A stretch of DNA of 64,000 nucleotides. Source: Sanderia malayensis. Taxonomy: Eukaryota; Cnidaria; Scyphozoa; Semaeostomeae; Pelagiidae. The stretch covers positions 1,488,001 through 1,552,000 of the forward strand of contig RQOL01000374.1 in the NCBI GenBank assembly GCA_013076295.1, read 5' to 3'. The notes beneath the pieces were generated by a model. It was not told the origin of the DNA and did not search any database. It saw only the letters and a list, made by a program, of their open reading frames with translations. Positions 32,336-44,459 of the stretch are shown one piece after another (position 1 is the stretch's first letter; each line of letters starts with the position of its first letter). The position numbers were made by a program, and so were the translations under genes.

Positions 32336-32534
32336 TAAGTCAGCAGGGAGGAGGGGGTTGAACATTATCACTTTTGAGCATGCATAATTTTTTAATACTC
32401 CTGAGTTGAAACATGTTGAACACTTAAAAAATACAGAAAATAACTATTAGCATTTATAACATCACCATATTAAAATGTACACATGGTAGGCTTATTCATT
32501 ATTCACGTTATACCTCAATCTCTGAGTACTTTAT

Positions 32535-34026
32535 TTATTGAACCTGGACGAAATCACGAGGCTTTACTTTTTCACGTTCTGGTGACACATTTTTTAGCTT
32601 ATTGCGAACTTCAGTTGTGATATAATCTTTGGGGGCATCTAAAACTTCGGCCAGTTTTGTTGCTGTACATAAATCCTCTTCATTTACTGTATATCCTAAG
32701 ATTTCAATAAGTTTCAAAAATGTAGAACTTTGATATAGAATCCCAAAGAAATCAATGATTTCACCATTGATGTGATAAACATTTTGAAAATTGATTTTGA
32801 ATTGGGATTGGTTTATACCTTTATTTTCCATGTTATATGTCTCTGGAAATGCAAATATATGATTGGGTATCCCATCAGCCATTAAAGTATCTTTCTGTGC
32901 ACGAATTCGGTGACTGTTCCATACTGTTTCACGAAATTCATCAAGCTGTGGCTGCATTAGAGGGATCATGCCATAATAGATCTATGAAGGAGGATCAGTC
33001 GTGATAAACAAAGAAAACCTATTATCAATACCAACACAGACATTTCATTGCATTTTAATATGTTCTCTGTGATGCAATTTGTGTGATAATTTGTTTCTGA
33101 TACTAAAAATTAATGTACCATTGGATTTTACCTATCAAATTCATCATATGGATTCTAGTGGCATTCTTCCTTCAAGCAACGTAAACCAGTTTTGAACCAG
33201 ATTTACCCGTAAACCAACTTGGAAAGGAAAATTAATTTTGTTTGGCCAGATAAGTGACCCAAATATCTACTGTTATGTATTAGATATTAATATTCAATTT
33301 TTGCTTAGTTTGATGGTCAGAGTCCAAATATTATGGAATCTGTGGGATTCTCCAAGTCCCCTTGGAGGCCTCTCAGATAGTAGTGCATTACACTCGTGGT
33401 AGAAGTTTCTGTTCCTTTATCCAGGGCAAGTTATTTGGTAATATGTTAGTTTCCATCAAACTCTCCAGATACCACTTTCCTACCAATAGTGGATTTGAAT
33501 TTGTATTCCAGATCTTTAGCCAGATAAGCTTTCTGCTGCCAGTATCTATGCAGCCATAGATTGCCAGAGGAAATGTAGCATCCTAATAGCCGATCAGTTT
33601 GTCATAGCCGTCAAGCGAATAAGTCCAATTTGGACCCAGTGTTACAAAATGACCTTCAGGTTTCTTTGCTTTTGCACCAGGTCGTCCCTCTGCCACACCA
33701 TCAGCATCCAAGTCAAACATAATCCCATGAACCAAGTCTCTTGGGGCTTTCAAATGGTATTCTTGGCGAATTTTTTGGGTCATTGCTCTATAACCAAGCA
33801 AGGCACCAGGCCCACTCAGCTCCTCCTTAACAGCTTTCCTTATTTCAGCTGTTGGAACTTCTCGGTCAATGTATTTAATTTGAAAATGGTTGAGCCTCAA
33901 ATAACAGTCATAATCCCTCCTCATAAAATCTAGAATTTAATTTCGCTGCCCCCTTTTATCAACATATGCTTGAAGAACTGTTTTCATCTGATTGTCCTCT
34001 TTCCACTTGGGTCTTGCAGTTGCCAT
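32535..34026 (-). pseudogene. rve-type (integrase-fold) DDE transposase
   Basis: Start ATG at 34026 (MATARPKWKED). An in-frame stop occurs about 25 codons in, then a clean frame (33924-33583) with GALLGYRAMTQKIRQEY and GPNWTYSLDGYDKL, holding the first catalytic Asp. Beyond a stop the match continues (ATFPLAIYGCIDTGSRKLIW, WYLESLMETNIL) to DKGTET with the second Asp at about 33380. The block containing the catalytic Glu (33000-33300) is not recognisable. The C-terminus (32969-32535) reads MIPLMQPQLDEFRETVWNSH and RIRAQKDTLMADGIPNHIF. This is the integrase-core family of animal transposons with GPNW...DGHDKL motifs (IS3EU-like by my recollection). It would act on the 44-bp inverted repeats. 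It is inactive here. Confidence 0.82.
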
Positions 34027-34169
34027 GTTTAAAGTGATGCAAATGCTAAGCTAAACGTTGTCTATTATTTATTATTTATTATCTCCCGCCAAAATCTGAT
34101 ACCCAGTAGTTCCCAGAGTTAATGTAAAAGAATTAATAAAAAATTTTAATGGCGGCTCTCAGCCACCAT

Positions 34170-34691
34170 AGTGGTCTTCTCTGCGTTATTCTCAAATGTA
34201 TTCATAAATAGAACATAGTTCAGAGGATTACCATCAAAGTGCATCAACTCAGATCTCGGTAACAATGTTGCTGTAGCCAGGGCTTCCATTGCTTCAAAAG
34301 AAGTGGTTCCATTGTCTGGTAGGTGGTCTTCCGAAACATATCTTCTACTTGTCGATCGATATCTGTCTGTTTCTCCTGATGGGAATCTCCTAGCTCTATG
34401 CTGAACATCTGGCTCTATGGCATCCAACTGATTCCGGCAAGGGGTGCCATATACCATCCGTAGATCACGACCACCTGAAAGCGTTTTTGGTTGCCAATCT
34501 CCAGCATGGACATTCAAAGTGTGCTTGGTACTTTGTTCTGACTCACTCAACATCTGTTTCTGAGGACTTTGATCTGTCTTCCCACCACTTCTCAAAGTTT
34601 TCTCTGATTGGACGGACAGGCGATCTCTAGACTCCGCCATCTCTGAACGTCTGACTTCTATATTCCATTTGCTTTCGGTCTCTGTCTTCAC
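34170..34691 (-). pseudogene. BEL/Pao gag N-terminus
   Basis: Minus-strand frame MAESRDRLSVQSEKTLRSGG ... LLPRSELMHFDGNPLNYVLF ... MNTFENNAEKTT, the conserved start of BEL/Pao gag. It is cut by the DNA transposon at 34168 and continues at 29089 with TIDDFGKRLQLLIQFCSEQ. The upstream edge (34692) abuts a Helitron, so the 5' LTR is missing. Confidence 0.85.
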
Positions 34692-34694
34692 TTT

Positions 34695-36687
34695 CTTGGA
34701 AACTATTCAAAATCGTATCACAAACTCCTTTTTCGAACAGAGTGTTCACTCTTCATGTGACCCGTTTCGCCTTTTCCAATTTTCGTTTTTAGCCCTCGGC
34801 TTGCAGGCGACCCATGCAAATTTTCGGTCGTTTTTCGTTATTCGCCCTCGGTGCAGCAGGTACTTTTGCAGAAGATGCATGTTTTTGTTTTGGACACAAA
34901 GGGCGCCTTTCAAACTGTTTTACGAGCTGAATTATCTTTGTAAAGAGCTGCCAATTGTTTCAAAGACCCCTGGAGAGTTGCAGGAAACAATTGGGAACAC
35001 AGGTGATAGCTTTGTTTTGTATTTTGAGTTGTTGAAATAGTTATAGTTTTCGTAGTAAGGGTTGCTTCGGCATGCTTGCAACGCTTAGGCCCAATGAAAA
35101 CAAAATCAAAGTTATGAATTTTTCAGGCGCTATTTGCACGATTTTCCCCATTTAAACTTTCCACAAGTGTTTGTATGTTTGTATAGTAGGTATAGTAGGA
35201 ATAGTATGTTTTTATAATAGGTATAGTATGTATAGTATGTTTTTATAGTATGTATAGTAGGTTTTGTATGTGAAGTATGTTTTTATAGTAGGTATAGTAT
35301 GTATAGTATGTTTTTATAGTAGGTATAGTAGGTATAGTATGTTTTTATAGTAGGTATAGTATGTATAGTATGTTTTTATAGTAGGTATAGTATGTTTTTA
35401 TAGTAGGTACTAGCCGGGGGCGCTCGCGTTGGCTCGCTTCCCGGAGGGGGGCAAGTGAAAAAAACTTAATGTGGTTGGCGCACTTCGTGCGCTGCATTCG
35501 CTGATGCTCATGCCCCTTTCAACCCCACTTACAATGGGTTAGCTCGCTACGCTCGCCTGTGGTTGGCGCACTTCGTGCGCTGCATTCGCTGCCGCTCATG
35601 CCCCTTTCAACCCCACGTAGAATGGGTTAGCTCGCTGCGCTCGCCTGTCTATTTATTATCCAGAAACATTGACTGATAGGGCGCACTTCGTGCGCTGCAT
35701 TCGCTTACGCTCATGCCTCTGCCTACTCCTCTTACACAGCTTGGCTCGCTCCGCTCGCCTGATAATCCCTGATAAAACTTTGGGCTTGTTTACATTAGGC
35801 TTAAGCATCGCAACTGTTCTCGTGAAGTCGGAAAAGAGCCAATCAAATTGCAGCAAAAGGCGAAACCCGTCACGTGAACAGCGAACGCTTTGTTCGAAAT
35901 TGGAGTTCGCAACACGAATTTGGAATTTTCGCCACCGTAAACTGTAGTTTTTTCGTGATAGCCAATTAGGCGAACTTTAACGAAGAATTTCCTAACCTTT
36001 TAGTCGAAACTGTAAGCTCTCATATAGATAACTTTCTGGTTCAGCCGGCAAGGAACAGCTCACTTAAAAATAGGGCAGATTAAGGGCCAGAAAAAAAAGC
36101 CTTTATGGATACCTCGTTCGCCGTTTCGGCCCATTGTTTTGAGGCGTTCGACCTATTGTTTCGGGTCGAATCTATTGTTTTTGGCAGGGAAAGTGCGTCA
36201 TCACGTGACTCCGTAGAATATACATATTAGATAGTATGGATAGTATGTTTTTATAGTAGGTATAGTAGGTATAGTATGTTGGTATAGTATGTTGGTATAG
36301 TAGGTATAGTATGGTGGTATGGTATGTAGGTATAGTATGATTTTATAGTAGGTATAGTATGTTGGTATAGTATGTATGTATGTATGTATGTATGTATGTA
36401 TGTAGGGGCATGAGCGGCAGCGAATGCAGCGCACGAAGTGCGCCAACCATAGGCGAGCACAGGGAGCTGACCCATTGTAGGTGGGGTAGAAAGGGGCATG
36501 AGCGTTAGCGAATGCAGCGCACGAAGTGCGCCAAGTACAGGCGAACGTAGCGAGCTAACCCATTATAAGTGGGGTAGAAAGGGGCATGAGCATGAGCGAA
36601 TGCAGCGCGCGAAGCGCACCAACCAGATTAAGTTTTTTTTACTTGACGGGCTGGGGCGAACGAGCGAAGGGAGTGAGGACCCCTAGT
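34695..36687 (+). mobile_element. Helitron copy (5' truncated) with microsatellite and inner Helitron
   Basis: Starts inside the element (match to 46265 onward) and ends CTAGT at 36683-36687, followed by T. Contains a (tatagtaggtatagtatgttttta)-type microsatellite at 35175-35408, continuing at 36236-36400 beyond an inner Helitron, then (gtat)n and two to three CG-rich units. It abuts the long inverted repeat of the next element, which it probably interrupted. Confidence 0.8.
35409..36231 (-). mobile_element. non-autonomous Helitron (minus strand, nested in microsatellite)
   Basis: On the minus strand it starts TCTAATATG at 36231 and ends CTAGT at 35409, with the CCGGG/CCCGG-type 3' hairpin also seen in copy H1 (same subfamily). 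It has three CG-rich units. It lies in the middle of the (tatagta)n microsatellite of the outer Helitron, which continues on both sides. Confidence 0.85.
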
Positions 36688-36965
36688 TGCAGTATGAAAT
36701 GTGAGATCTTTGTTCGGAATGCAAAATGGGAGTTTGCGATGTAAGAATGCAATTCACAATCTCACAATAAACAGGCAATTTATTAATTCACAACATTGAC
36801 TTGATTTATGCTAATGTTCATTGTAATTTGATAAGTCATCAAAGTGACTGTCGAATGCATCAAGTCAAACGTGCAAGGCAAGATGGCAATTCATAATGTT
36901 AATGCTTTGAGCTCCTTGATATTTTGGCGGCAAAACCCATCAACTGTGCTCTTCTTTCACAAACC

Positions 36966-37853
36966 ATGGCGTCTTCTAGTAATTGGGAATCTAATGGCGA
37001 ACTGTTACAACGGTTTTGTGAGTATACGAAGAATGCCCTCACAGAGTGTCTGAGAAACTTTGAGGATGGGAAGAGTTTAGACTATATTTTATATCATTTA
37101 GAATATACCTTGTTGACTGTGATGCAAATGGAGTTCGTTGGGCCCAACAAATTTATTTTAACTTTACGACAGTTACTCTTGGAAGTTCATCAAATCCTAG
37201 AAAATCTTCTTTATGCCTGGTCGACCATCTTTTGAGATTGGATATAACATTTTACAGTTTTATGTTGAAAGTGGTTTCAAGGCACGGCATATCTCAGAGA
37301 TGCTTGACCTTAGCAAAAGCACAATTTTTCGACAACTGAGAGCATATGGTTTATCCACAAAATCTGAAGGGGTCTATATTACAGATGGAGAACTAGACAA
37401 AGAAGCTGATTTGGCTGTAAAAGATTTCCTCGAATCAACAGGCATCTCAAGTTGTTTACCGATGGTTGGAATGAGCATCCCTTGCGTACAGAGGGTAATA
37501 TGTCCCCAATACAGAAATGGATACATGGCTCAGCGCTTTATAACCAGACTAGTGATGATATTTCTCCTGACTTTGGTATAGACTGGAATGGTCCTATGTC
37601 TTCCGGGAGGTATCCTGGTAGTGAAGGACACAAGGGCGTGCAAATTCCGGAGATTCAAACTGATCTATCTGAGGAAGAGGAACAATTTCTGGTCAGTAGC
37701 ATTGACCCTCTTGATCCGAGTGAAAACTTTGGTTGCGACATATTCTTCAGAGCTATTCAAGTACTAGATCAAATACATCGTGGCAGAGCAACTTGCAAGA
37801 AAACAACTTTTTTAACAAAACATGTTGTCAAGGAAAATAACAGAACATCGTAA
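36966..37853 (+). pseudogene. rve-type transposase with internal deletion
   Basis: MASSSNWESNGELL begins a helical N-terminal region. After a frameshift near 37212 comes MPGRPSFEIGYNILQFYV with a helix-turn-helix (HISEMLDLSKSTIFRQLRAYG), the DNA-binding part of animal integrase-core transposases. At about 37440 the sequence jumps to the C-terminal region (DGWNEHPLRTEGNMSPIQKW ... GIDWNGPM ... EIQTDLSEEEEQFLVSSIDP). The whole catalytic core, including the expected GPN..W.DG.HKL block, is absent. The join looks like a clean internal deletion with a frame change. Non-autonomous copies often form in this way. Poly(A)-signal-like sequence (aataaa) follows the stop at about 37902. Confidence 0.78.
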
Positions 37854-40089
37854 ACATTTGTAATGATTATACTTGATATCGTTTGAACTCAACAATAATT
37901 AAATAAAAACGCACTGGAACATATTTGGAACAGGCCCGTAGCAAGCGGGGGAGGGCTATTCTTAAATGGAGCTATTACTTTGGTAAAAGTGTGTTAGTTT
38001 ATAATTTTTATAAATTGAATAAAATTTAAAAAGGAAATAACCGTAATACACAATGCAACTTAATTCTCAGCATGTTTGTTTATTTCTGTATTTGCATGCA
38101 TTACTTTCTATGGTAACTTTCTCTTTGTTACCAATCTGTTACCACTGCCATAGAAGCCAAGTGACTCATATTCCAAAGCTTGTGATAAATATTTACAGAA
38201 AGTGAGTTTTGATGTGTGCACCGTTGGCAGATAAATAATTTGAAAGCACACCATTGCCTCAGGAAAAAGTTTTTCATCATCATCTTCCAGGAACTTTACA
38301 ACTATATTCTTGCTCAAACCCCATGGTGGAATTGACTGAAGGGCTGTTGAAAAGCACAGAAATTGTGAAAGGATCTCCTGTGTTGACTCTTCGATAAACT
38401 CCAAAAACCATGACTTAACTTGCTCTTGCGTTCTGTCTTCTGTCTCAATAGGACCAAGTAAATTTATGAAACTTGCAGATGTAACTGGCACTGATCCTCC
38501 AACAAAAACTGGCCTGCACAATTCTGGAAATGCTTCAATGTGATTCAAAAACCCAACATGAGTCAAACCTCCTCTAATTGCAGTAATCTGCTCCTTTCTT
38601 TTCAGAACAAGCTCATCATAAATGATTTCAGTGATAACCCTTCCTTTTGACTCCATATTTACAACTTCTGTGGGATCCCATTGGGATGAATTGATAATTT
38701 GCATGTAATTAGGTGTGTCCAGAATGACATCAATGGATGCATTGTCTGTACATTTATCCAGTAAATCTATTACCTCTAATGCTGTGCTGGATGCTGCATT
38801 TAAAGGAATCATGGCCTTTGTTATCTTGGTTGCAACATCATCAAATGCCATCTTTCTGCTTATCATATCATAAACCCATGATGCTATAACAGGTAAAAGT
38901 GGACCCCTATGGAGCAATGAATGCCCAATCAGCATACCCAATATTACAAAGTTAGTAACATTCCCTCCACTCCTTTTTGGCACCAAGTTGTTTTCCATCC
39001 CTTCAAGCAACCTCAAAGATGCTTCCTTCAAAAGAGCACCAAAAAAATTCAGTAGCCAATGCACCAGCATCCATGCTTCACTGTTCTCCTGTTAAGCCAG
39101 TGAAGTTCACTTCAACATTCATGTGAAGTCGGCCTGGGTTTGCAATACCTTTTTTGTAAAACAAAAGACCACAACGCCAAACTTCATCTCTGTCAACAGA
39201 AATCTTGACTTCTTGGGTAGAATGATATTCCTCTTGAAACTGAACTAATAGTTGTTGAAGTGAAGAAATGGTTGCTGTTTCCACATCGTTGTATGATGCT
39301 GGGCCTGTGGGTTGGTCAACAACAGACGATGTTGGTAAATCTCCCCTCTGGGCATCTAAAATGACATCAACTGCTGTATGAACATCAGAAGATTGTGTAG
39401 CAGCTCGTTGAAGCTCCTCTATCTCTTTATCAACAAATATGGTTTGTAATGTGTGCGAGATGGAATTTGAATTTACAACTTTATGATCATATCCCTTGAC
39501 CTCAGACGGAAGAACACAGTCATCAATTGAGGCATTCATTTTGGGGCAATTTGCAGTGTGATCATTGAATTTACTTAATTCCACTTCTGAATTACAATTC
39601 TGACATTGAGCCATTGCAATATTTCCCTGATATACAGTCTGTGGAACATCAGGCAAAACACTTTCCATTGACAGACTTGTTTGCATTGGCCTTATGTAAA
39701 TGGTGGATGATTTGCATACTTCTTTCAGCAAAGAGATAGGATAACCATCAACTCCCATTGGAATAACTGATAATTCTCGTGTTCCACATCCACCTGATAG
39801 ACATCTTAGCAGCTGAAATGTACCATTCTGTAATGCAAGCTTTGGGTAGTATTGTTCAAGGGTTGCCCTTACATGTGCATGATTACCTCTTTTATCTTCA
39901 AATACCACCTTGCACCTTCCCAATCCAGCCTTTTGCATTGTATCAATCTGTGATCTCTCAGGTGTGTGATGAGCAGATGATTTACTCAGCAGAAAAAACT
40001 CATGAGTCCAAGTTGTAGGTGGAACAAAATAGGGTGCAGGAAATCTTGTGCTTGCGGCTCTCTTTCTTCTTCCTTTTGGATTAGGAATT

Positions 40090-41645
40090 TTTTTTTTTTT
40101 TTTCTATCAACAATAAATGAAATAATAAATTAAAATTAGCAAAATTTTACAAAGCTAAAGGCTAAAATTATTTAAAATAAAACAGTAAATGTTAAAAGTT
40201 CTCAAATTAAATGAACTCATAGTTGGGTCTGTGTGGTGTCAGATTGAGGGAGGCATAACCCATCTTCTTATCGTGTTCAATCCTCCCTCTCACTCCCCGA
40301 ATAGCAATTAGGATACTTTTTAATAGAGCAAATCTAAGTTTTGTTCTTATGTGATTGATTACATCAGCATATCTTTCATCCCGTTTATTTGCAATCATCT
40401 CCGCAACTCTTTTCACAATGGTAGCACATTCTGGACCCATTCCACCTGTTGTGAGGAACACTAGAGGCGCAAAGGAACCTTTCTCAGAGTTGATGACTCT
40501 TTCCTCATACATATCCTTCTTTTCTTTTTCATTCTTTCTGTATACTTCATTGAGGGTCAGGGTAACATTTGATGGCGCATTTGGGTTAGATACCCTTACG
40601 TCAAAATATGTGCGCTCAAATGATCCCTGCACACCTATAGCTGAAATATCCAGACGTGCACCTTCGGAGGTATTTGTTCTCGACTGATAGTCATTTGGGT
40701 TGACGGGGAGAAGTTGAGGTTCGACTCTGACATCCGCGCAGACTTCTTTCAAAGTGTTTGCCAGGCAGTCTCTCAAGGCATTGTGTCTCATTGTGACATA
40801 ACCTCCCTTTTTACATGTTAGAGCATGCGTGATATCATTTTTTATGCCACAAGCGCAGTATTTGGGGATACCTTGGATATCAAAATTGTATCTCAGGCAT
40901 ATAGCATCCCTAAACTGCTGTTTGTTAAAGGTGTACCCCAAATGTCGCAGAGGGAGTACAGTCAGCCATGACGACGCAGATTTTTCTCTTGATGCTTCCA
41001 AACATCTTTGCTTCAAAGGTGATATATTTGCAATTAGGTATTTGAGTTCTTCCTTATACTGGTTTTCTTTTGCAATCTTTAATTCTTGCTTTGTTTTTTT
41101 AACTTTTGTATGGTCCATTGTTTCTATGGATGTATTTTGGCTGACAATGAGCTCTTTCAAACCCTCAGTTATTTTCCGGGAGGCATTATATTCAAATGCA
41201 GCTGTCTTTGTAGGATCATGAATACCTAGTCCACCAAACCTCACTGGAAGTGCAAGTATGCGTCTTTCAATGGGATTTACTGGGTTACCAAGCATAGCTG
41301 GAATGAAAATGTTATGGATTGCTTCTTCAAGTGGACGAAAAAGATGCCCGATATCTCTAACAGTCCTTTGAATGTAGGTCCAACGCATACAAAGTCCCTT
41401 GACAAAAGCACTATACGCTGCCTGTGGTTCATCGATGGCAATTTCAGCTAGTTGTTTGACATCTTCAACCCATCCATTTACCTTTGCTTTGATGTATTCG
41501 TCCCGAAAAGTCTCCGAGCCTATGACAGCACCTAGGTGCCTGTCTCCGTCAGTTGTGATTACAAGATTGGGGTAATCCTTGAAGATATTCTTTGCCTTTT
41601 TTGCCAGTTCTTTATTTTTAACAATGAGTACACATTTCTCATTTC
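40090..41645 (-). mobile_element. 5'-truncated LINE insertion with poly(A) and 7-bp target duplication
   Basis: On the minus strand it ends in about 14 A (plus-strand T run 40090-40103), and AGGAATT occurs on both sides (40083-40089 and 41646-41652). This is the footprint of target-primed reverse transcription. Removing the LINE and one duplicate restores the HECT gene's reading frame exactly. The open frame inside is nearly undamaged, so the insertion is young. Confidence 0.9.
40207..41644 (-). CDS. LINE ORF C-terminal part (RT tail, zinc knuckle, restriction-like endonuclease)
   Basis: Over 470 codons stay open from the truncation point to the stop; the first internal Met is at 41388. It begins in the RT thumb region (NEKCVLIVKNKELAKKAK ... 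ITTDGDRHLGAVIGSETFRD ... MRWTYIQRTV ... RILALPVRFGGLGI). A zinc-binding motif follows (CACGIKNDITHALTCKKGG, then MRHN), and then a restriction-like endonuclease-type segment (GARLDISAIGVQGSFERTYF, DVRV) with the spaced Asp residues of a PD-(D/E)XK fold. This order matches LINEs of the R2/NeSL type that carry a C-terminal endonuclease and often choose specific target sites. Lacking its N-terminal part it cannot act, but the frame is intact, so decay has barely begun. Confidence 0.82.
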
Positions 41646-42255
41646 AGGAATTCCCCTGGCTGCCGGAAAACATCTAGAAAAAGCAGTGTGTGCACTTTCC
41701 CCAGATGGGATTCGCCTGGAAGGCATGCCGTTGATGGACATATGTGATGGTGACGTGGGCCTAGGTGCACGATCCAGTTGCAGCTGACCAAGGCCTGTTG
41801 GCTGACTTTGGTCACTGGTATTCAGACTTCCCCAGTTGGAACCTGAATTTAGGCCTACAAGTTGTATAGCATTTCTCAACAATGTAGCTATCCTTTCGCA
41901 ATCCATTTGATTCTGTTGCGACGGACTCTCCCTGCTATTGTCATTGCCATCCATTTTCCTTCCGTTGCGAATGACACAAATGAACACGAGCTGAATTTCC
42001 TGCCAAAATATTAAGGAGCGCAAAGCATTAACATTATGAATTGCCATCTTGCCTCGAACGTTTGACTTGACGCATTGGGCAGTCACTTTGATGACTTATC
42101 AAATTACAATGAACATTAGCATAAATCAAGTCAATGTTGTGAAATAATAAATTGCCTGCTTTGCGTTTAATGTGACATTGTGAATTTGCATTCTTACATC
42201 GCAAACTCCCATTTTGCATTCCGAACAAAGATCTCACATTCCATACTCCAATGTT

Positions 42256-44402
42256 GCATTCCAAATGTGGATTTTGAATTTTGACATCGATATAACTCCA
42301 TACTATATTTATGGGCGCGTAAATATTCTTCACAGGGCTATGTTTACGGCAAACAAACTGAGCAAGCGCATTATCACCAACCTGACACTTAGATTTTTTT
42401 CTTGGTTTAATCAAAAATCAAATGTGTTGATTTGAAGGAAACAGAACATAATGGCGCCAAATCAACTTGCTGTGGGAACTGAGTTTTTAAAAAAACTTGT
42501 ATGAATCGTAAACAACTCTTTGCAGATTATTTTTACGGCAATGACCAAATAGTCAATGGTTTCGAATTAATTGTGTTCTTTCAAATACTTTTAGATAAAC
42601 CAGGTTTTTCTCAGATAATTTTAGTTTTATCATTGAGTTGAGCTGAAAAATGCCCCAAACTGGAAAAAATCCAGCAAGTTCAGTCAATCGAAATTTTCTC
42701 ATGCTAAAATGATTGCTTTTCTTATATTTGCTGGTTTTCTTTTTGTTGGTTTTTCATCAACACTTGGAAGTGAAAAATTCAGAATCTTCTCAAAATAATG
42801 ATTCCAGCAGTATACAGCTGGTTGGGTTATATTTAACCTACCTACTCTCTGGTCTCTAATAGACGGGGAGGGGGGCTCGAATAATAGGGGGGTTGGAAAA
42901 AATCTAAAAATTTAATAGCCGGGGGTTGGAATAATAGGGGGGTTGGAAAATATCTCAAAAATCAATTGCAGGGGGGCTGGAAAAATCATAATGCAATGGA
43001 AGCTTTAACAATAACATAACATAATAACAATAACAAGACAAATTCACTTGCAATTTCTAAAAGACTATCGTTGTCCTCATTTGAATCGGTATGGTCATTC
43101 TTTTGCCCTGCCATGACCTTTCTCTGGGCAAAAAGCAAAAAATGAATTATTGGCAGTCAATAATTCGTACGTTCTTCATATAGCGACAGTAAGACTTAAA
43201 AATACCATGCAATGACTTCACAGATTTCGCTCGGAAGTCCCAATTTTGTTGTGCAGATTTTGTCTTGCTTGGAACTTGTTGCCAGAATTAATAAGCTAGG
43301 GGTTGGAATAAGAATGTCTTTGGTGGAAAATTTATCCATGCGTTTTGGCCTGAAAATATCTGCTTTTTGACCCAAAAAGTCATGAAACACTCAAAATCTT
43401 AAAAGAAGGTACATAATTACTTTTCATCTTCAGTGTGTTTTTTGTCAGAAAGAAAAATAGAAATACCAGAAATACACAAAAATAGCAGAAAATCCCAAAG
43501 AGATGTGTTTATTTGTCAAAGCCAAAATACGGACCTGTTTCAATACAATCACATGGTGAATCCAACGGGGACAATAAACATTTTGTCCATCACAGCGCAA
43601 AAAACTGCAACATTTAACAAACACTCATAAACAGTAAATAATGGACCAAATTATGATAAAGCTAAAAGAAAGGTTGAAAATGGGTGCACATACCAATAAT
43701 TGGCAAAAACTTGTCAAAATCTGCCATAAACCAACATTAACTTAATCCAGCTGCTTATTTTTTCACTTATAAGCTCATTCCACTTCCTATTAATCTACAA
43801 GTGTTTGCTTATTTCTAAATGCAAACAACAAAGGACAATGACAATCCAGTTTTTTTTACATTATTTTGTTTGAAATCTAGCTTGTTGACATCTGACTACC
43901 CACCCTTTATATTAATTTGACGATTCTAACACCTTCATTTTCCCTCAAATTTTGACAATTTTGGTAGGAGGACAATTCTAATCAAATCTTGTCGTTTTTC
44001 CTCAAACTTTTGACACTTGCCATATTTGGCCATTCGACACGGCAATCCAAAATAAAATTTGATTAAAATATGAGGAAAACCAGGATTATCTGAGAACAAC
44101 TACGGTTAACTAAAGCAAGCAGACTTTTAAAAAAATTGTGCACTTGCCATATTTCCCATACTGGAGATACTCAAAATCAAAACCTACACGTTTTTTTATG
44201 AGAAAGTTTTTTTTATAACAAAGCTTTGTTTAGCTTTTGTTTTGTTTTTCTTAAGACTTCTTAGCATAAGTTGGCCAATTTTATACTAAAGGGGAAGATC
44301 AAATTAAACGAAATTTTTCAACTTTCTTATGTTTGAAAAACCCAGTACTGAACTTTCTTAATTTTTTACGATCAGGGCCTAACTTTTTTATAAAACATTT
44401 TC
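42256..44402. other. non-coding stretch with short G-rich repeats
   Basis: About 2.1 kb with no recognisable gene. At 42860-42990 an irregular repeat of 'ggggggttggaaaa' occurs three to four times, about 50 bp apart. The rest is AT-rich. Confidence 0.5.
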
Positions 44403-44459
44403 TTATAAAAAAACCTGTATTTCATTAACCAGAGTTCCAATAATAATAAAACTTGTATA

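Larger units (their letters stand above)
29091..34168. mobile_element. DNA transposon with rve-type transposase, inserted in BEL gag
   Basis: Perfect 44-bp terminal inverted repeats: TGGTGGCTGAGAGCCGCCAT at 29091 and its reverse complement ending at 34168. The inverted match resumes further in (29330-29372 against about 34075-34117, both containing GGGAACTACTGGGTAT), so the left repeat has gained about 195 bp. Two genes converge from the ends: an unknown gene at 29530 (plus) and an rve-type transposase (minus) at 34026. It interrupts the BEL/Pao gag and itself contains two nested Helitrons. The target duplication cannot be read clearly because the end bases are palindromic. Confidence 0.85.
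38108..41954 (-). pseudogene. HECT-domain (G2E3-like) transposon gene, split by a LINE
   Basis: Exon start MDGNDNSRESPSQQNQMDCE at 41954 runs to 41653 (FPAARGIP). A LINE occupies 40090-41645. The frame then resumes in phase at 40082 (NPKGRRKRAASTRFPAPYF) and continues to 39078. It includes GTFQLLRC, SSTIYIRPMQ and a zinc-knuckle-like C..C...H..C segment (AQCQNCNSEVELSKFNDHTA, then C). A frameshift near 39075 leads into a HECT-like C-terminal domain (VHWLLNFFGALLKEASLRLL ... CFQIIYLPTVHTSKLTFCKY ... ESLGF). In HECT ligases a Cys in the last lobe takes ubiquitin from E2; the Cys in the LTFCKYL region lies slightly after the usual catalytic site, so activity is doubtful. Only the LINE and one frameshift break it. 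It resembles G2/M-specific E3 ligase-like proteins that accompany integrase-core transposases. Confidence 0.77.
36688..42255. mobile_element. DNA transposon with ~255-bp terminal inverted repeats, transposase remnant and HECT gene
   Basis: 36688-36948 and 41990-42255 are inverted copies of each other with a few indels (shared words include gagatctttgttcggaatgc and ttgacttgatttatgctaat). The left copy begins right after a Helitron end and is probably missing its outermost bases. Two genes converge: a transposase remnant (plus) starting at 36966 and a HECT-type gene (minus) starting at 41954. A LINE is inserted in the HECT gene. The catalytic core of the transposase has been deleted, so this copy cannot move on its own. 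Confidence 0.82.

Noticed and set aside
42034..42414. 126-codon minus-strand frame
   Set aside because: Lies mostly in the terminal inverted repeat of the HECT-carrying element and has no recognisable motif.
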